A stretch of DNA of 64,000 bases from Planctomycetota bacterium (lineage in GTDB: Bacteria; Planctomycetota; UBA1135; UBA2386): the NCBI GenBank assembly GCA_020638655.1, contig JACKIC010000003.1, positions 248,001 to 312,000 on the forward strand. Direction: 5' to 3'. The position numbers and the translations under genes were made by a program. Under the pieces are notes generated by a model. The model was not told the DNA's origin. It did no database searches and was given only the letters and a program-made list of their open reading frames with translations. Positions 54,560-62,953 of the stretch are shown here, piece after piece. Numbering within the stretch: the stretch's first letter is position 1; every line of letters starts with the position of its first letter.

Positions 54560-54579
54560 CGGAGCCGGGGGGGGCTCCG
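54560..54579. other. GC hairpin with G6 loop
   Basis: A 7-bp stem (CGGAGCC with GGCTCCG) closes a loop of six G in a stretch very rich in G runs, between pruA and the zinc-ribbon gene. It may help end transcription of the zinc-ribbon gene or form a quadruplex. Role unknown. Confidence 0.35.
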
Positions 54580-54605
54580 CCGCCAGGTCCCGCCGGGCGG
54601 GCGTG

Positions 54606-54629
54606 GGCTCGGGTGGGAGAACCCGAGCC
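54606..54629 (-). terminator. Hairpin downstream of the zinc-ribbon gene
   Basis: A perfect 9-bp stem (GGCTCGGGT with ACCCGAGCC) around a six-base loop, starting ten bases after the stop of the 71-residue zinc-ribbon gene on the minus strand. No T-run follows, so termination is likely but not certain. Confidence 0.5.
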
Positions 54630-54638
54630 GGCGCGCGA

Positions 54639-54854
54639 TCACGACGCCTGCCACTTGTGGCGCTGCACGTGGTCCTGGAACTGCGCGCCGTCGTCGCGGT
54701 TGAACAGACGCACGCGGCCGCCGCAGTCGATGCAGTAGCTGTGGTTCACGCTCATCATGAACCGCACGTAGGTCTGGCACTGATCGCACCACTTGCGCTC
54801 GTTGTAGAATTCGCAGTTCGAGAGGGACTCCGAGGCTTGATGGCGGTTGTTCAC
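54639..54854 (-). CDS. Small zinc-ribbon protein of unknown function
   Basis: 71 residues with two Cys pairs, CDQC (residues 23-26) and CIDC (41-44), 14 residues apart, as in zinc ribbons; NCEFYNERKWCDQCQTYVRF and YCIDCGGRVRLFN look family-typical. It lies alone between pruA and queG, with a terminator-like hairpin after it. Proteins of this size with one ribbon often bind nucleic acid or a polymerase. I do not know its partner. Confidence 0.72.
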   Translation of the reverse strand: MNNRHQASESLSNCEFYNERKWCDQCQTYVRFMMSVNHSYCIDCGGRVRLFNRDDGAQFQDHVQRHKWQAS

Positions 54855-55104
54855 GAACGGCAGAGAGCAAACGGCTTGCCAGGTGATTCGGGGTGGCGTG
54901 TGAGCTGCCCGAGATCCCCATGGGAAGGGGACGTCCTGCGGCGCACGTGGCCGCGGTGAGGTCGCGAGGCGCAGGTCCGCCGTCCTGGCGATGCGACGGT
55001 CCCGGTCGGCGGAGTCGTCGGATCGGGCCTCGAAGCGGCGGTGTCACCGGGTCGGCGCCGGGGGCGTCGGCCGGGCGCGACCGTCGGCCTGCCGCGACGC
55101 CGCG

Positions 55105-56238
55105 TCAGGGCCCGGCGTCGAGCGCGGCGCGCAGCTCCCGCAAGACCGCGACGTCCTGCTCGGTCCGCAGCGCGGCGTCGAGCGCCGGGTGCCCGGGCGC
55201 GATCTTGCCGATGGCCCAGGCGGCGTGGCCGCGCACCACGGGGTCCTCGTCCGAGAGCGCGTCGCGCAGCTGCGGCAGCGCGGACTCCTGGCGGCGATTG
55301 CCGAGCGCGATCGCCGCGTTGCGGCGCAGACCCGAGCGCGTGGCGCGACGCATCGCCGTGCCGACGAACTCGTTCGTGTAGCGGGCTTCGTCGAGTTGCA
55401 GGAAGTCGATCAGGGTCCAGCTCGTCACCGCGGCGTGCGGCTGTAGTTCCACGGGGCGGGCCGCGCCTTCGACGAGCCGCCGCGGGCTGTGCCTGGTGAA
55501 CGGACAGACCTCGAGGCAGACGTCGCAGCCGAACAGCCAGTCGCCCTGCTTGTCGCGCAGTTCGGCGGCGGCGAAGCCGCGGTGCTCGATCGTCGTGTAG
55601 CTCAGGCAGCGCCGCGCATCGACTTCGAACGGCGCCACGATCGCGTCGGTCGGGCATGCGTCGATGCATGCCGTGCAGGTGCCGCACGACCCTGGGGCGG
55701 GCGCGTCGGGCGGCAGGTCCATGCCGGTGAGCAGTTCGGCGAGCTGCAGGTAGGGGCCGTGCGTCGGTGAGATCACCATCGCGCTCTTGGCCACGAAGCC
55801 GATCCCGGCGCGCGCGGCGAGCGCGCGCTCGAGCACCGGCACCGCGTCGGTGCCGCCGTTCATGGAACCGTAGGGGACCCCTTCTGCTTCGAGTCGCTGG
55901 CGCAGCTTGAACACCCGTTCGCGCAGCCAGCGGTGGTAGTCGCGGCCGGTGGCGTAGCGGGCGATGCGCGCCCCGTCGGCGAGCTGACCGGGCGGGCCGC
56001 CGTAGTCGACGGCGAGCGCGATCGCCGAGCGGACTCCCGGGCGCCAGCGCGTCGGGTCGAGGGTGCGATCGAGGTTGTCCTCGAGGTAGCGCATCTCGCC
56101 GTGGCGGCCGAGTTCGAGCCAGCGCATCAGGTGGGCGCCGTGCTCACCGGGGTCGGCCGGGCCGAACCGCACCAGGTCGAAGCCGACGTCGTGGGCGATC
56201 GCGCGGATGGTGTCGGCGGGAACGGGCGGCGATCGCAT
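55105..56238 (-). CDS. queG: Epoxyqueuosine reductase QueG
   Basis: 377 residues. The cobalamin-binding domain holds the likely catalytic Asp131 (GGTDAVPVLERALAARAG). Two 4Fe-4S clusters are seen as CGTCTACIDACP (Cys185, 188, 191, 195) and CDVCLEVCP (Cys238, 241, 245) plus Cys211. The C-terminal HEAT-like tail binds tRNA. It performs the final step of queuosine synthesis, acting after QueA, encoded near 45 kb. The ATG at 56238 is chosen as the one closest to the conserved start; earlier in-frame ATGs lack support. Confidence 0.93.
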   Translation of the reverse strand: MRSPPVPADTIRAIAHDVGFDLVRFGPADPGEHGAHLMRWLELGRHGEMRYLEDNLDRTLDPTRWRPGVRSAIALAVDYGGPPGQLADGARIARYATGRDYHRWLRERVFKLRQRLEAEGVPYGSMNGGTDAVPVLERALAARAGIGFVAKSAMVISPTHGPYLQLAELLTGMDLPPDAPAPGSCGTCTACIDACPTDAIVAPFEVDARRCLSYTTIEHRGFAAAELRDKQGDWLFGCDVCLEVCPFTRHSPRRLVEGAARPVELQPHAAVTSWTLIDFLQLDEARYTNEFVGTAMRRATRSGLRRNAAIALGNRRQESALPQLRDALSDEDPVVRGHAAWAIGKIAPGHPALDAALRTEQDVAVLRELRAALDAGP

Positions 56239-56368
56239 CGTCGGCCGAACCATAGCCGCGGCGCGCGGCCAGTGGCAGCGCGGCTCAAGGCCAGGCGGGG
56301 GAACTGCCGATGCCGTGGGCGAAACGGGACTGGGCCGCGGGGCTCGGCCCGGACCAACTGGAGCGAAC

Positions 56369-57103
56369 ATGACCGACGCCGACACCGAAGTGCCGACCAC
56401 CGCGGTTGGCGACTACGTCCTGCCCAAGCCGCCGCGCGGCGGCGAGGTGCCGCTGACGATCGCCGCCACGAGCAGCGCCAGCGCCAGCCTGCGCCGCGCC
56501 GAGGCGGCGCGGCAACTCGGTGCCCGTTCGCTCGCGCTGGTCGAGTGCCAGCAGCAGTTCCTGGCGGAAGTCCGGGAGCGGCTCGAAGGCCTGGACATCG
56601 CCATCGCCGAGGACTCCCGCGCGCGGCTCAAGGGGGCGGTGCGGGCGACGGTGGAGGTGCTCGACTGGTGCGACGCGGTGCAGCGGGACCTGCAGCGAGA
56701 GACCCAGTTCGCGTGCCAGGGCTGGCTGCCTCACGACCTCGCGTCGTTCTGCGCCGAGCTCGCCGCGGCCCAGACCGGAGGTCAGGTGCTGGTCGCCGGC
56801 ACGACCGCCACGGCGTGGTGGGGGGACGGCGCCGTGCTCGCGACGCTCCTCGCGGCAGGCATCGAGCTCGTGCGCGAACGGACCTCCGGCCAGGGCGCGG
56901 TGCTGCTCGAGGTCGCCGACGCGGAAGGCGTGCACACCGTGCGGATCGCCAGCAGCGCCGACGCCGTCGAGGACGTCGATCCGGCCTCTGCAACCCGGTT
57001 CCGCGCCCTCGCCGATCGCCTCGGAGCAGCGGTGATGCCCGACCGCCTCGGGGTCGCGGCTCCTGGCATGGTCGTGCGGTTGCCTGCAAGTGCCGCCGAG
57101 TGA
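56369..57103 (+). CDS. Hypothetical protein with degenerate histidine-kinase-like ATPase fold
   Basis: 244 residues. The middle part (about 55-105) is helical and the last 120 residues alternate strands and helices (LLAAGIELVRERTSGQGAVLLEVADAEG, then FRALADRLGAAVM and GMVVRLPAS). This order of elements recalls the ATPase domain of histidine kinases, but the N, G1 and G2 boxes are not seen. No membrane segment. It is divergent from queG and is followed by the ECF sigma gene after 126 bases; I cannot assign a role. Confidence 0.6.
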   Translation: MTDADTEVPTTAVGDYVLPKPPRGGEVPLTIAATSSASASLRRAEAARQLGARSLALVECQQQFLAEVRERLEGLDIAIAEDSRARLKGAVRATVEVLDWCDAVQRDLQRETQFACQGWLPHDLASFCAELAAAQTGGQVLVAGTTATAWWGDGAVLATLLAAGIELVRERTSGQGAVLLEVADAEGVHTVRIASSADAVEDVDPASATRFRALADRLGAAVMPDRLGVAAPGMVVRLPASAAE

Positions 57104-57229
57104 GTCGCTTGGGCGGTAGCTGAAGACCCGGTGCCGCCGGCTGGACGGCCGCGGATCCGGAGTTACTTCCCTGATACGAGCGTCTATGGCATGCTACGCA
57201 CACGGAGGGTCCCCCTCCGGAGTCTTGCC

Positions 57230-58150
57230 ATGGACCACGCGACTGCATCCCCGGTGGAGATCGGCGCGCTCAAAGAGCGCCTGCTGATCCTCTGGGAGCA
57301 GACAGGGGACGATTCGCTGCGGGCCCTCGCGGTCGGCGATGCGCCGTTCCCGGGCGCCGTGATCGAGACCGACCAGCAGTTCTACGACTGGACCAGCACC
57401 GCGTTGATGAACTGCTATCGCAACACCGGCGAGTCCGCCGTGTTCGCGCTGCTGTTCGAGCTCAACCGCAGCTGGTTCCTGCAGGCCATCACCGCGCGGC
57501 TGCGTCGCTGTGGCTACCACGTCGATCCGCAGGACGTGTTGCAGGAGGTGTTCCTCAACATCTACCGCTATCCGCATCGGTTCCACCCCGACCGCGCCGA
57601 CGCGTTCCGCGGCTGGGGACATCGCATCGCCCGCAACACGTTGCTCAAGTTCCTCAAGGGACAGAGCCGGCTGGCGCAGTTCCGCGAGCTCGACGAGGAA
57701 GTCATCCAACCCGAGGACATCCGCATGCGTCGCCCCGATCGCGCGGCGATCGAGGCGGAGAGCGCGGTGGTGGTCAACCACGCCTACCTGATCTACCTGC
57801 AGCTGTACCTGCTGCACTTCGCCCGGTTGTCCGGCAAGGAGCGGCGCGCGCTCACGCTGGTCGAGGTCGAGGGCGTCTCCTACCGCGACGCCGCTGCCGA
57901 CCTCGGCATCCGCCTCGAGAACCTGAAGATGGTCATCTTCCGCGGTCGTCGGAAGATCTTCCGCGGCATGGCGCAGTCGCTGCTCCAATTCGAGCCCGGT
58001 CAGGCTGACGGCCCGCACGAGGCGGCGCGTCAGGTGGCCGGAGATGCCCTGCGAATGGGGCTGCGGCCCCATCCGGACGATTGTCGCAAATTGGTGAGCC
58101 GGAAGACCGCAGACGCCCGCATGGGTGACTTCGGCAGCGCTGAACACTAG
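57230..58150 (+). CDS. ECF-like RNA polymerase sigma factor with extended N-terminus
   Basis: 306 residues from the ATG at 57230; an in-frame ATG at 57191 is also possible. The sigma region 2 is WFLQAITARLRRCGYHVDPQDVLQEVFLNIYRYPHRF, and region 4 is LSGKERRALTLVEVEGVSYRDAAADLGIRLENLKMVIFRGRRKIFRGM. About 85 residues precede region 2, longer than most ECF proteins. A zinc-finger anti-sigma gene follows after nine bases. Confidence 0.87.
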   Translation: MDHATASPVEIGALKERLLILWEQTGDDSLRALAVGDAPFPGAVIETDQQFYDWTSTALMNCYRNTGESAVFALLFELNRSWFLQAITARLRRCGYHVDPQDVLQEVFLNIYRYPHRFHPDRADAFRGWGHRIARNTLLKFLKGQSRLAQFRELDEEVIQPEDIRMRRPDRAAIEAESAVVVNHAYLIYLQLYLLHFARLSGKERRALTLVEVEGVSYRDAAADLGIRLENLKMVIFRGRRKIFRGMAQSLLQFEPGQADGPHEAARQVAGDALRMGLRPHPDDCRKLVSRKTADARMGDFGSAEH

Positions 58151-58159
58151 TCGCCGACC

Positions 58160-59188
58160 ATGGCCACTCCGCCTTCTGCCGATCGCGGCAACGACCCATG
58201 CCTGCAGATCCAGGTGGACCTGTCGGCGATGCTCGACGGAGAGCTGGACCCTGCGTCCGTCCGGCGCGTGATGGTGCACTCCGACGTCTGCGCGGGCTGC
58301 CGATCCTTCCTGCGCGGCATTCGCGACCAGGTGCGCATGCACCGCAGCCTCGCAGCTCTCGGCGAGGGACTCGAGCCGGTCCCGGCAGGCGGAGGTTCGG
58401 AGGAGCCGGCCGAGCGCGCCGAGCAGTTGCGCCGCAAGCTCACCGAGAACCGCCGCAAGCTGTCTCGCATCCTCTACGAGCTCGGCCGCGGCTTCGTCTT
58501 GATGGGGCTGTCCCCCGACTTCTCGCGCGAGGTCGCCAAGGAGCCCGTGCCGGTGCCCGACATGGCGCAGCGGGGCCGCAACCTGCTCGACGAGGTCTCC
58601 CGGTCACCCGAAGGCGGTGAACACGACTGGGTCCTGGCCAAGGAACTGCTCGACGGTCAGCTGCGCACTCCCGACGAGAACCTCGCCAAGGGGCAGCGGC
58701 TGCTCAGCGAGTGCCTGGCGCTCGACGAGCGTAAGCACGAGGCGCGCATCTACCTGGGCCTGGCCCATTACGTGCGTGGGCAGCGCAGCCTGGCGCGCAA
58801 GCAATTCACCCTGGTGCTGGCTTCGACGCAGGACCGGCAGACCCGCGCCTACGCGTTGCTGAACCTCGGCAACATCCACCTCGACGAGGGGGACAACGAC
58901 GGTGCCGTGCAGCTGCTGCTGCAGTTGATCGAGAGCGGCGTCGTCGAGGAGCAGCCGCGCCTGTCGATGAGCTACTTCAACCTCGGCCTGGCCTACGGCA
59001 TGCAGGGGCGCTTCTCGGAGTGCCTGCACTGGTTCCGGCGGCTCCACGACGAGATGCCCCACAAGCGCGCGGCGGTTTCCCGCGAGCTCGAGCGGCGGCG
59101 GCAGTTCGTGCACCTGGTCCGCAACCACCCGGAGGCGCGGCTCGTGGCCGAGAGCTTCCCTGCCTGGTTCGCCGCGGTGGACTGCTGA
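58160..59188 (+). CDS. Zinc-finger anti-sigma factor fused to TPR repeats
   Basis: 342 residues. The N-terminus carries a ZAS-type anti-sigma motif: SAMLDGELDPASVRRVMVHSDVCAGCRSFL with the H-x3-C-x2-C ligands (residues about 40-47). There is no membrane segment. Residues about 150-330 are TPR-like repeats (ECLALDERKHEARIYLGLAHYVRGQRSLARKQF; TRAYALLNLGNIHLDEGDNDGAVQLL; SYFNLGLAYGMQGRFSECLHWF). The soluble form suggests an intracellular signal sensed by protein binding. It lies nine bases after the sigma gene. Confidence 0.85.
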   Translation: MATPPSADRGNDPCLQIQVDLSAMLDGELDPASVRRVMVHSDVCAGCRSFLRGIRDQVRMHRSLAALGEGLEPVPAGGGSEEPAERAEQLRRKLTENRRKLSRILYELGRGFVLMGLSPDFSREVAKEPVPVPDMAQRGRNLLDEVSRSPEGGEHDWVLAKELLDGQLRTPDENLAKGQRLLSECLALDERKHEARIYLGLAHYVRGQRSLARKQFTLVLASTQDRQTRAYALLNLGNIHLDEGDNDGAVQLLLQLIESGVVEEQPRLSMSYFNLGLAYGMQGRFSECLHWFRRLHDEMPHKRAAVSRELERRRQFVHLVRNHPEARLVAESFPAWFAAVDC

Positions 59189-59343
59189 GGTCCTGGCACT
59201 GTCTCCATGTTGTCCCGACCCATGTTGCCCTGGAGCGAATTCTGGCTGGACGGCAGGGTTGGGGGGTGCCATTCGCGGGCGCAAGGCGCTAGTCTTTCCG
59301 CCGTTGCCCCTCCGGCCGGTTGGCCGTGCACTCTTCCCACGCG

Positions 59344-59796
59344 ATGAAAGCCCTCCTTCATTGTCTGCTCGCGCTGCTCGCGGCCCTGGCCGTCGCGTTG
59401 CCGAGTCCTGGAAGTGAAGGTGGCGAGAACGCTGGCGGAACAGGTGTCTGGATCCTGCCGTTCTGCTCGCAGATCAACACGGAGTCGCAGGAAGAGCCTT
59501 CGTCGCTGCAGGCGCGGCTGACGATCCCCGTCGCGGACCTCAACCGCGACATCAGGATGCAGCTCTCGTCGCAGATGGGGCAGTCGGTCGCCACGTGCGT
59601 CGACGAGTTGACCGGATGCCCGACGAGTCTGGTCGTCGTCGGTCGGACCGTGACGGTGCCGTCGCAGATCCTGCGCTCGCTGTCGCAAGCCCATGTCTGC
59701 GCCACGATCCTCGTGGTCGATGCGTCGAGCTGCGGCTATCGCATCACCGTGCAGGTCGATCAGGCGACGGGCGCGATCAATCTGCTGGTCTACTGA
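59344..59796 (+). CDS. Hypothetical exported protein
   Basis: 150 residues with a signal peptide (1-20) and five Cys in the mature part, which would form disulfides outside the cytoplasm. No family recognised. It lies 155 bases after the anti-sigma gene, and its stop codon falls within a short tandem repeat. A target of the upstream sigma factor is possible. Confidence 0.6.
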   Translation: MKALLHCLLALLAALAVALPSPGSEGGENAGGTGVWILPFCSQINTESQEEPSSLQARLTIPVADLNRDIRMQLSSQMGQSVATCVDELTGCPTSLVVVGRTVTVPSQILRSLSQAHVCATILVVDASSCGYRITVQVDQATGAINLLVY

Positions 59797-59831
59797 CAGC
59801 CGGTCTACTGACTGCCGGTCTACTGAGGCCC
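59787..59831 (+). repeat. Three tandem 15-base repeats covering a stop codon
   Basis: Units GGTCTACTGACAGCC, GGTCTACTGACTGCC and GGTCTACTGAGGCCC lie head to tail; the first carries the stop of the upstream gene. In the gene's frame every unit has a TGA, so copy-number change would not lengthen the protein. It looks like a small replication slippage product. Confidence 0.85.
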
Positions 59832-59945
59832 GAGCGGATCACCCGGTAGCGCCCACCTGAGTTGGAGCCGACGGCCGCGGCTCCACGGCGACGAGCGAGT
59901 CGTGCCCACGTTCATGTCTCGGGGCGGCCGCAGGCCGAATGAGAC

Positions 59946-60770
59946 CTACTGGCCGGTGGGCTTCATGGCCCGCAACATGAGCATGCGCTCGGGCACGTTG
60001 GTGCACATCGCGTCGACACCCATCGCCGCGCCCCCCAGATAGCCGGCGTCGTCGTCGGTGGTGTAGGTGCACACCGCGAGGCCGGCGGCGTGCGCCGCGC
60101 GCACCTGCTCGACGCGCAGCGCGTCCAGGCGCCAGTGCACCATGCCGGCGCCGCAGCGCCGGGCCTCGGCGATGGCCGCGTCGTCCAGCGAGTCGTGGCG
60201 CGGGATCGGGCCGAGCACTGCCAGGGCGTTCCGGGGCTCGAGTTCGTGGCATGCCGCGACGAACGTCCAGTCGAACGACTGCACGATCGAACGTTCGGCG
60301 CGGCCCAGCCGCCGCAGCGCCTCGACGTAGCTCGCGGGTTCGCCACCCTTGTGTTCGATCAGCGCGATGCCGTGTTCGCCGATCGCGGTGAGCACTTCGT
60401 CCAGGGTGGGGATCCGCGCCGCGGCGAACGCCGGCCTGAACCAGCTGCCTGCGTCGAGCCGGCCCAGTTCGGCGTAGTCGATCTGGGCCACCAGCGCCCC
60501 GGGGCCGATCTTCTCGCTGGCGTCGGTGGTGCGGTCGAGGCTGACGTCGTGGCAGCACACGAGCACCCCGTCGCGCGTCTGCTGCACGTCGAACTCCTGC
60601 ATCACGACGCCCAGTGCGGCGGCGGCGGCGAACGCCGGGACCGTGTTCTCGGGATGCGAGCAGCTGGCGCCGCGGTGGGCGACGACGACCGGGCCGGCCG
60701 CGGCGAGGGCGCGCAGTTCGTCGAACAGCTGGTGGGACGGGGCGGTGTCGTGCTCCATACTCGCGCTCAT
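59946..60770 (-). CDS. Glycerophosphodiester phosphodiesterase
   Basis: 274 residues, a TIM barrel of the GDPD family: VVAHRGASCSHPENT (catalytic His and Arg), QEFDVQQTRDGVLVCCHDVSLDRTT (metal Glu/Asp and second catalytic His), IALIEHKGG and CTYTTDDDAGY. It hydrolyses glycerophosphodiesters to an alcohol and glycerol 3-phosphate, without a signal peptide. The ATG at 60770 overlaps the divergent start at 60769; the ATG four codons later (60758) is a good alternative. Confidence 0.9.
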   Translation of the reverse strand: MSASMEHDTAPSHQLFDELRALAAAGPVVVAHRGASCSHPENTVPAFAAAAALGVVMQEFDVQQTRDGVLVCCHDVSLDRTTDASEKIGPGALVAQIDYAELGRLDAGSWFRPAFAAARIPTLDEVLTAIGEHGIALIEHKGGEPASYVEALRRLGRAERSIVQSFDWTFVAACHELEPRNALAVLGPIPRHDSLDDAAIAEARRCGAGMVHWRLDALRVEQVRAAHAAGLAVCTYTTDDDAGYLGGAAMGVDAMCTNVPERMLMLRAMKPTGQ

Positions 60771-61116
60771 GTCGCCTGAGTTCTATCGCCTGTTGCACGT
60801 CATCGGCGTGCTGATGTTGTTCCTGGGGCTGGGGGGCGTGCTCGCGGGTACGCGCGACGGCGGCAAGACGCCGCCGCTGTACCTGGCCCTGCACGGCATC
60901 GGCCTCTTGGTGATGCTCATCGCCGGCATCGGCTATGCCCACAAGAGCGGTATCGGCTTCCCTAGCTGGGTGATCGCCAAGATCGGCTGCTGGGTCCTGC
61001 TCGCCGCCTTGCCGACGTTGGTGAAGAAGGGGCTGCTGATCCGGCCCGCCGCGATCGCGCTGGTGATCGCGGTCGGCGCCGCCGCGGTCTGGCTCGCCCA
61101 GAGCAAGCCGTTCTGA
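60769..61116 (+). CDS. Small membrane protein of unknown function
   Basis: 115 residues with four membrane helices (about 7-26, 38-57, 63-82 and 90-110) and short loops. It resembles small DUF-type integral proteins but no family name comes to mind. It is divergent from the GDPD gene with overlapping start codons and is followed by the aminotransferase gene after 17 bases. Confidence 0.75.
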   Translation: MSPEFYRLLHVIGVLMLFLGLGGVLAGTRDGGKTPPLYLALHGIGLLVMLIAGIGYAHKSGIGFPSWVIAKIGCWVLLAALPTLVKKGLLIRPAAIALVIAVGAAAVWLAQSKPF

Positions 61117-61133
61117 TTCGCGCGGATCGCCTC

Positions 61134-62294
61134 ATGCCGTTCGAACCTCCCGACGTGCTGCTGCTCGGGCCCGGCCCGTCGCCGACCAGCGAGGCCGTGC
61201 GCCGGGCGCAGGCAGCGCCATTGCTCGGGCACCTCGACCCGAGCTTCCTCGGTCTCCTGGACCAGGTGCAGCAGCAACTGCGAGCGCTGTTCGGCACGCA
61301 GAACCGGTTCACGTTGCCGATCGCCGGCACCGGCACCGCCGGCATGGAGGCCGTGGTCGCCAACTGCGTCGAGCCGGGGGATCGGGTCGTCGTCGGTGTG
61401 CACGGCGTCTTCGGTCAGCGCATGGCCGAGGCGCTGCGGCGGACCGGCGCGCAGGTCGTCGAGGTGCGCGCCGACTTCGGCGCCAGCCTCGATCCCGCGG
61501 CGATCGCCGCTGCCGTGGCCGCTGCGCCGACGGCGGCGCTCGCCGTGGTACATGCCGAAACCAGCACCGGAGTGCTCACCGATCTCGAGCCGCTGGCCGC
61601 GATCGCGCGTTCGGCGGGCGCCCTGTTCCTGCTCGATTGCGTGACCAGCCTCGCCGGGATGCCGCTCGAGTTGGATCGCCTCGGGGTCGATGCGGCGTTC
61701 TCGGGCACACAGAAGTGTCTCTCGGCGCCGCCCGGGCTGTCCCCGGTGACGCTGTCCGAGCGCGCGCTGGCGAAGTCCGCGGCGCGCGCCCAGCGGCCGC
61801 CGTTCTACTTCGACGCGGCCTTGTTGACGGGCTATTTCGGCGCCGACCGCGCCTACCACCACACCGCGCCCGTCAGCATGATCTACGCGCTGGCCGCGGC
61901 GCTCGACGAAGTCGCGGCCGAGGGATTGCCGTCGCGGGCCGACCGCCATCGCCGCGTCGCCGCGTCGCTGCGCGCGGGGCTGCCGCACCTGGGCCTGCAG
62001 GCTCTGGTGCCGGCGGCGCAGGCGACGCCGATGCTGACCACGATCTGCTACCCCGCGGGTGTCGACGACAAGGCGTTCCGCGCCCGGCTGCGTCAGCATC
62101 ACGGCATCGAGGTCGGCGGCGGGCTCGGGACGCTCGCCGGGAAGGTGTTCCGCGTCGGCCTGATGGGGCACGGCGCGCGGCTGGAGAACGTCACCACGGC
62201 CCTCGGGGCGTTCGGTCTCGCGATCGAGCAGCAGGGTCGCGAGGTCGACACGGAGGGCGCGATCCGCGCCGCCCTCGTCGCCCACGACGGCTGA
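61134..62294 (+). CDS. PLP-dependent aminotransferase, alanine-glyoxylate/serine-pyruvate type
   Basis: 386 residues of class V aminotransferases: LLGPGPSPTSEAVRRA, GTGTAGMEAVVAN, VVHAETSTGVLTDL, FLLDCVTSLAGMPLELD, and the PLP lysine in FSGTQKCLSAPPG. Relatives convert alanine plus glyoxylate to pyruvate plus glycine, or act on serine and phosphonate-derived amines. The amino donor is not fixed by sequence here. It is in one run with the upstream membrane protein and the following gmhA. Confidence 0.9.
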   Translation: MPFEPPDVLLLGPGPSPTSEAVRRAQAAPLLGHLDPSFLGLLDQVQQQLRALFGTQNRFTLPIAGTGTAGMEAVVANCVEPGDRVVVGVHGVFGQRMAEALRRTGAQVVEVRADFGASLDPAAIAAAVAAAPTAALAVVHAETSTGVLTDLEPLAAIARSAGALFLLDCVTSLAGMPLELDRLGVDAAFSGTQKCLSAPPGLSPVTLSERALAKSAARAQRPPFYFDAALLTGYFGADRAYHHTAPVSMIYALAAALDEVAAEGLPSRADRHRRVAASLRAGLPHLGLQALVPAAQATPMLTTICYPAGVDDKAFRARLRQHHGIEVGGGLGTLAGKVFRVGLMGHGARLENVTTALGAFGLAIEQQGREVDTEGAIRAALVAHDG

Positions 62295-62349
62295 TGGCCA
62301 GAAAACCCTCGCCCGGTGGTGCGGCGGCCGGCAGCATCCAGCGGTCGCC

Positions 62350-62925
62350 ATGAACGAAGCCTCGATCCGCGCCACCTTCGCCGACAGTCTGCAGACCAAG
62401 CAGCGGTTCCTCGACGCTTGCGTGCCCAGCCTGCAGCAGCTCTGCGAAGTGGCGATCCGCGTGTTGCGCGGCGGCGGCAAGCTGCTGTTCTGCGGCAACG
62501 GCGGCAGTTCGTGTGACGCCGCCCACGCGGCAGGCGAGCTGGTCGGCTGGTTCGAAGCCAAGCAGCGCCGCGCCTACGCGGCGATCGCGCTCGGGCACCA
62601 GGTGCCGACCCTGACCGCGATCGGCAACGACGCCGGCTACGAGCACGTCTTCGCGCGCGAGGTCGAGGCGATCGGGCGCCCCGGCGACCTGCTGATCGGC
62701 TTCACCACGTCGGGCGGCAGCAAGAACGTCGTCAAGGCGCTGCAGAAGGCGCGTGAGCAGGGGATCGGCACGGCGGTGCTCTGCGGCGAGAAGCGGGGCG
62801 CCGCGCTCGAACACGCCGACGTCGTGGTGCAGGTGCCTTCGGCCAACACCGCGCGCATCCAGGAGTGTCACCTGGTCTGCGTGCACGTGCTCTGCGGTGC
62901 CGTCGAAGCGGCGCTCGGCGCCTGA
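62350..62925 (+). CDS. gmhA: Sedoheptulose-7-phosphate isomerase
   Basis: 191 residues, the family length. SIS-fold marks: KLLFCGNGGSSCDAAHAAGELVGWF, ALTAIGNDAGYEHVFAREVEA, LLIGFTTSGGSKNVVKAL and RIQECHLVCVHVLCGAVE, with the metal or catalytic His in the last block. It makes D-glycero-D-manno-heptose 7-phosphate for heptose nucleotide sugars. This argues for heptose-containing surface glycans. It follows the aminotransferase after 55 bases. Confidence 0.92.
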   Translation: MNEASIRATFADSLQTKQRFLDACVPSLQQLCEVAIRVLRGGGKLLFCGNGGSSCDAAHAAGELVGWFEAKQRRAYAAIALGHQVPTLTAIGNDAGYEHVFAREVEAIGRPGDLLIGFTTSGGSKNVVKALQKAREQGIGTAVLCGEKRGAALEHADVVVQVPSANTARIQECHLVCVHVLCGAVEAALGA

Positions 62926-62953
62926 GCGCGGCCTCGCTCCTGCCCGGTGTGGC

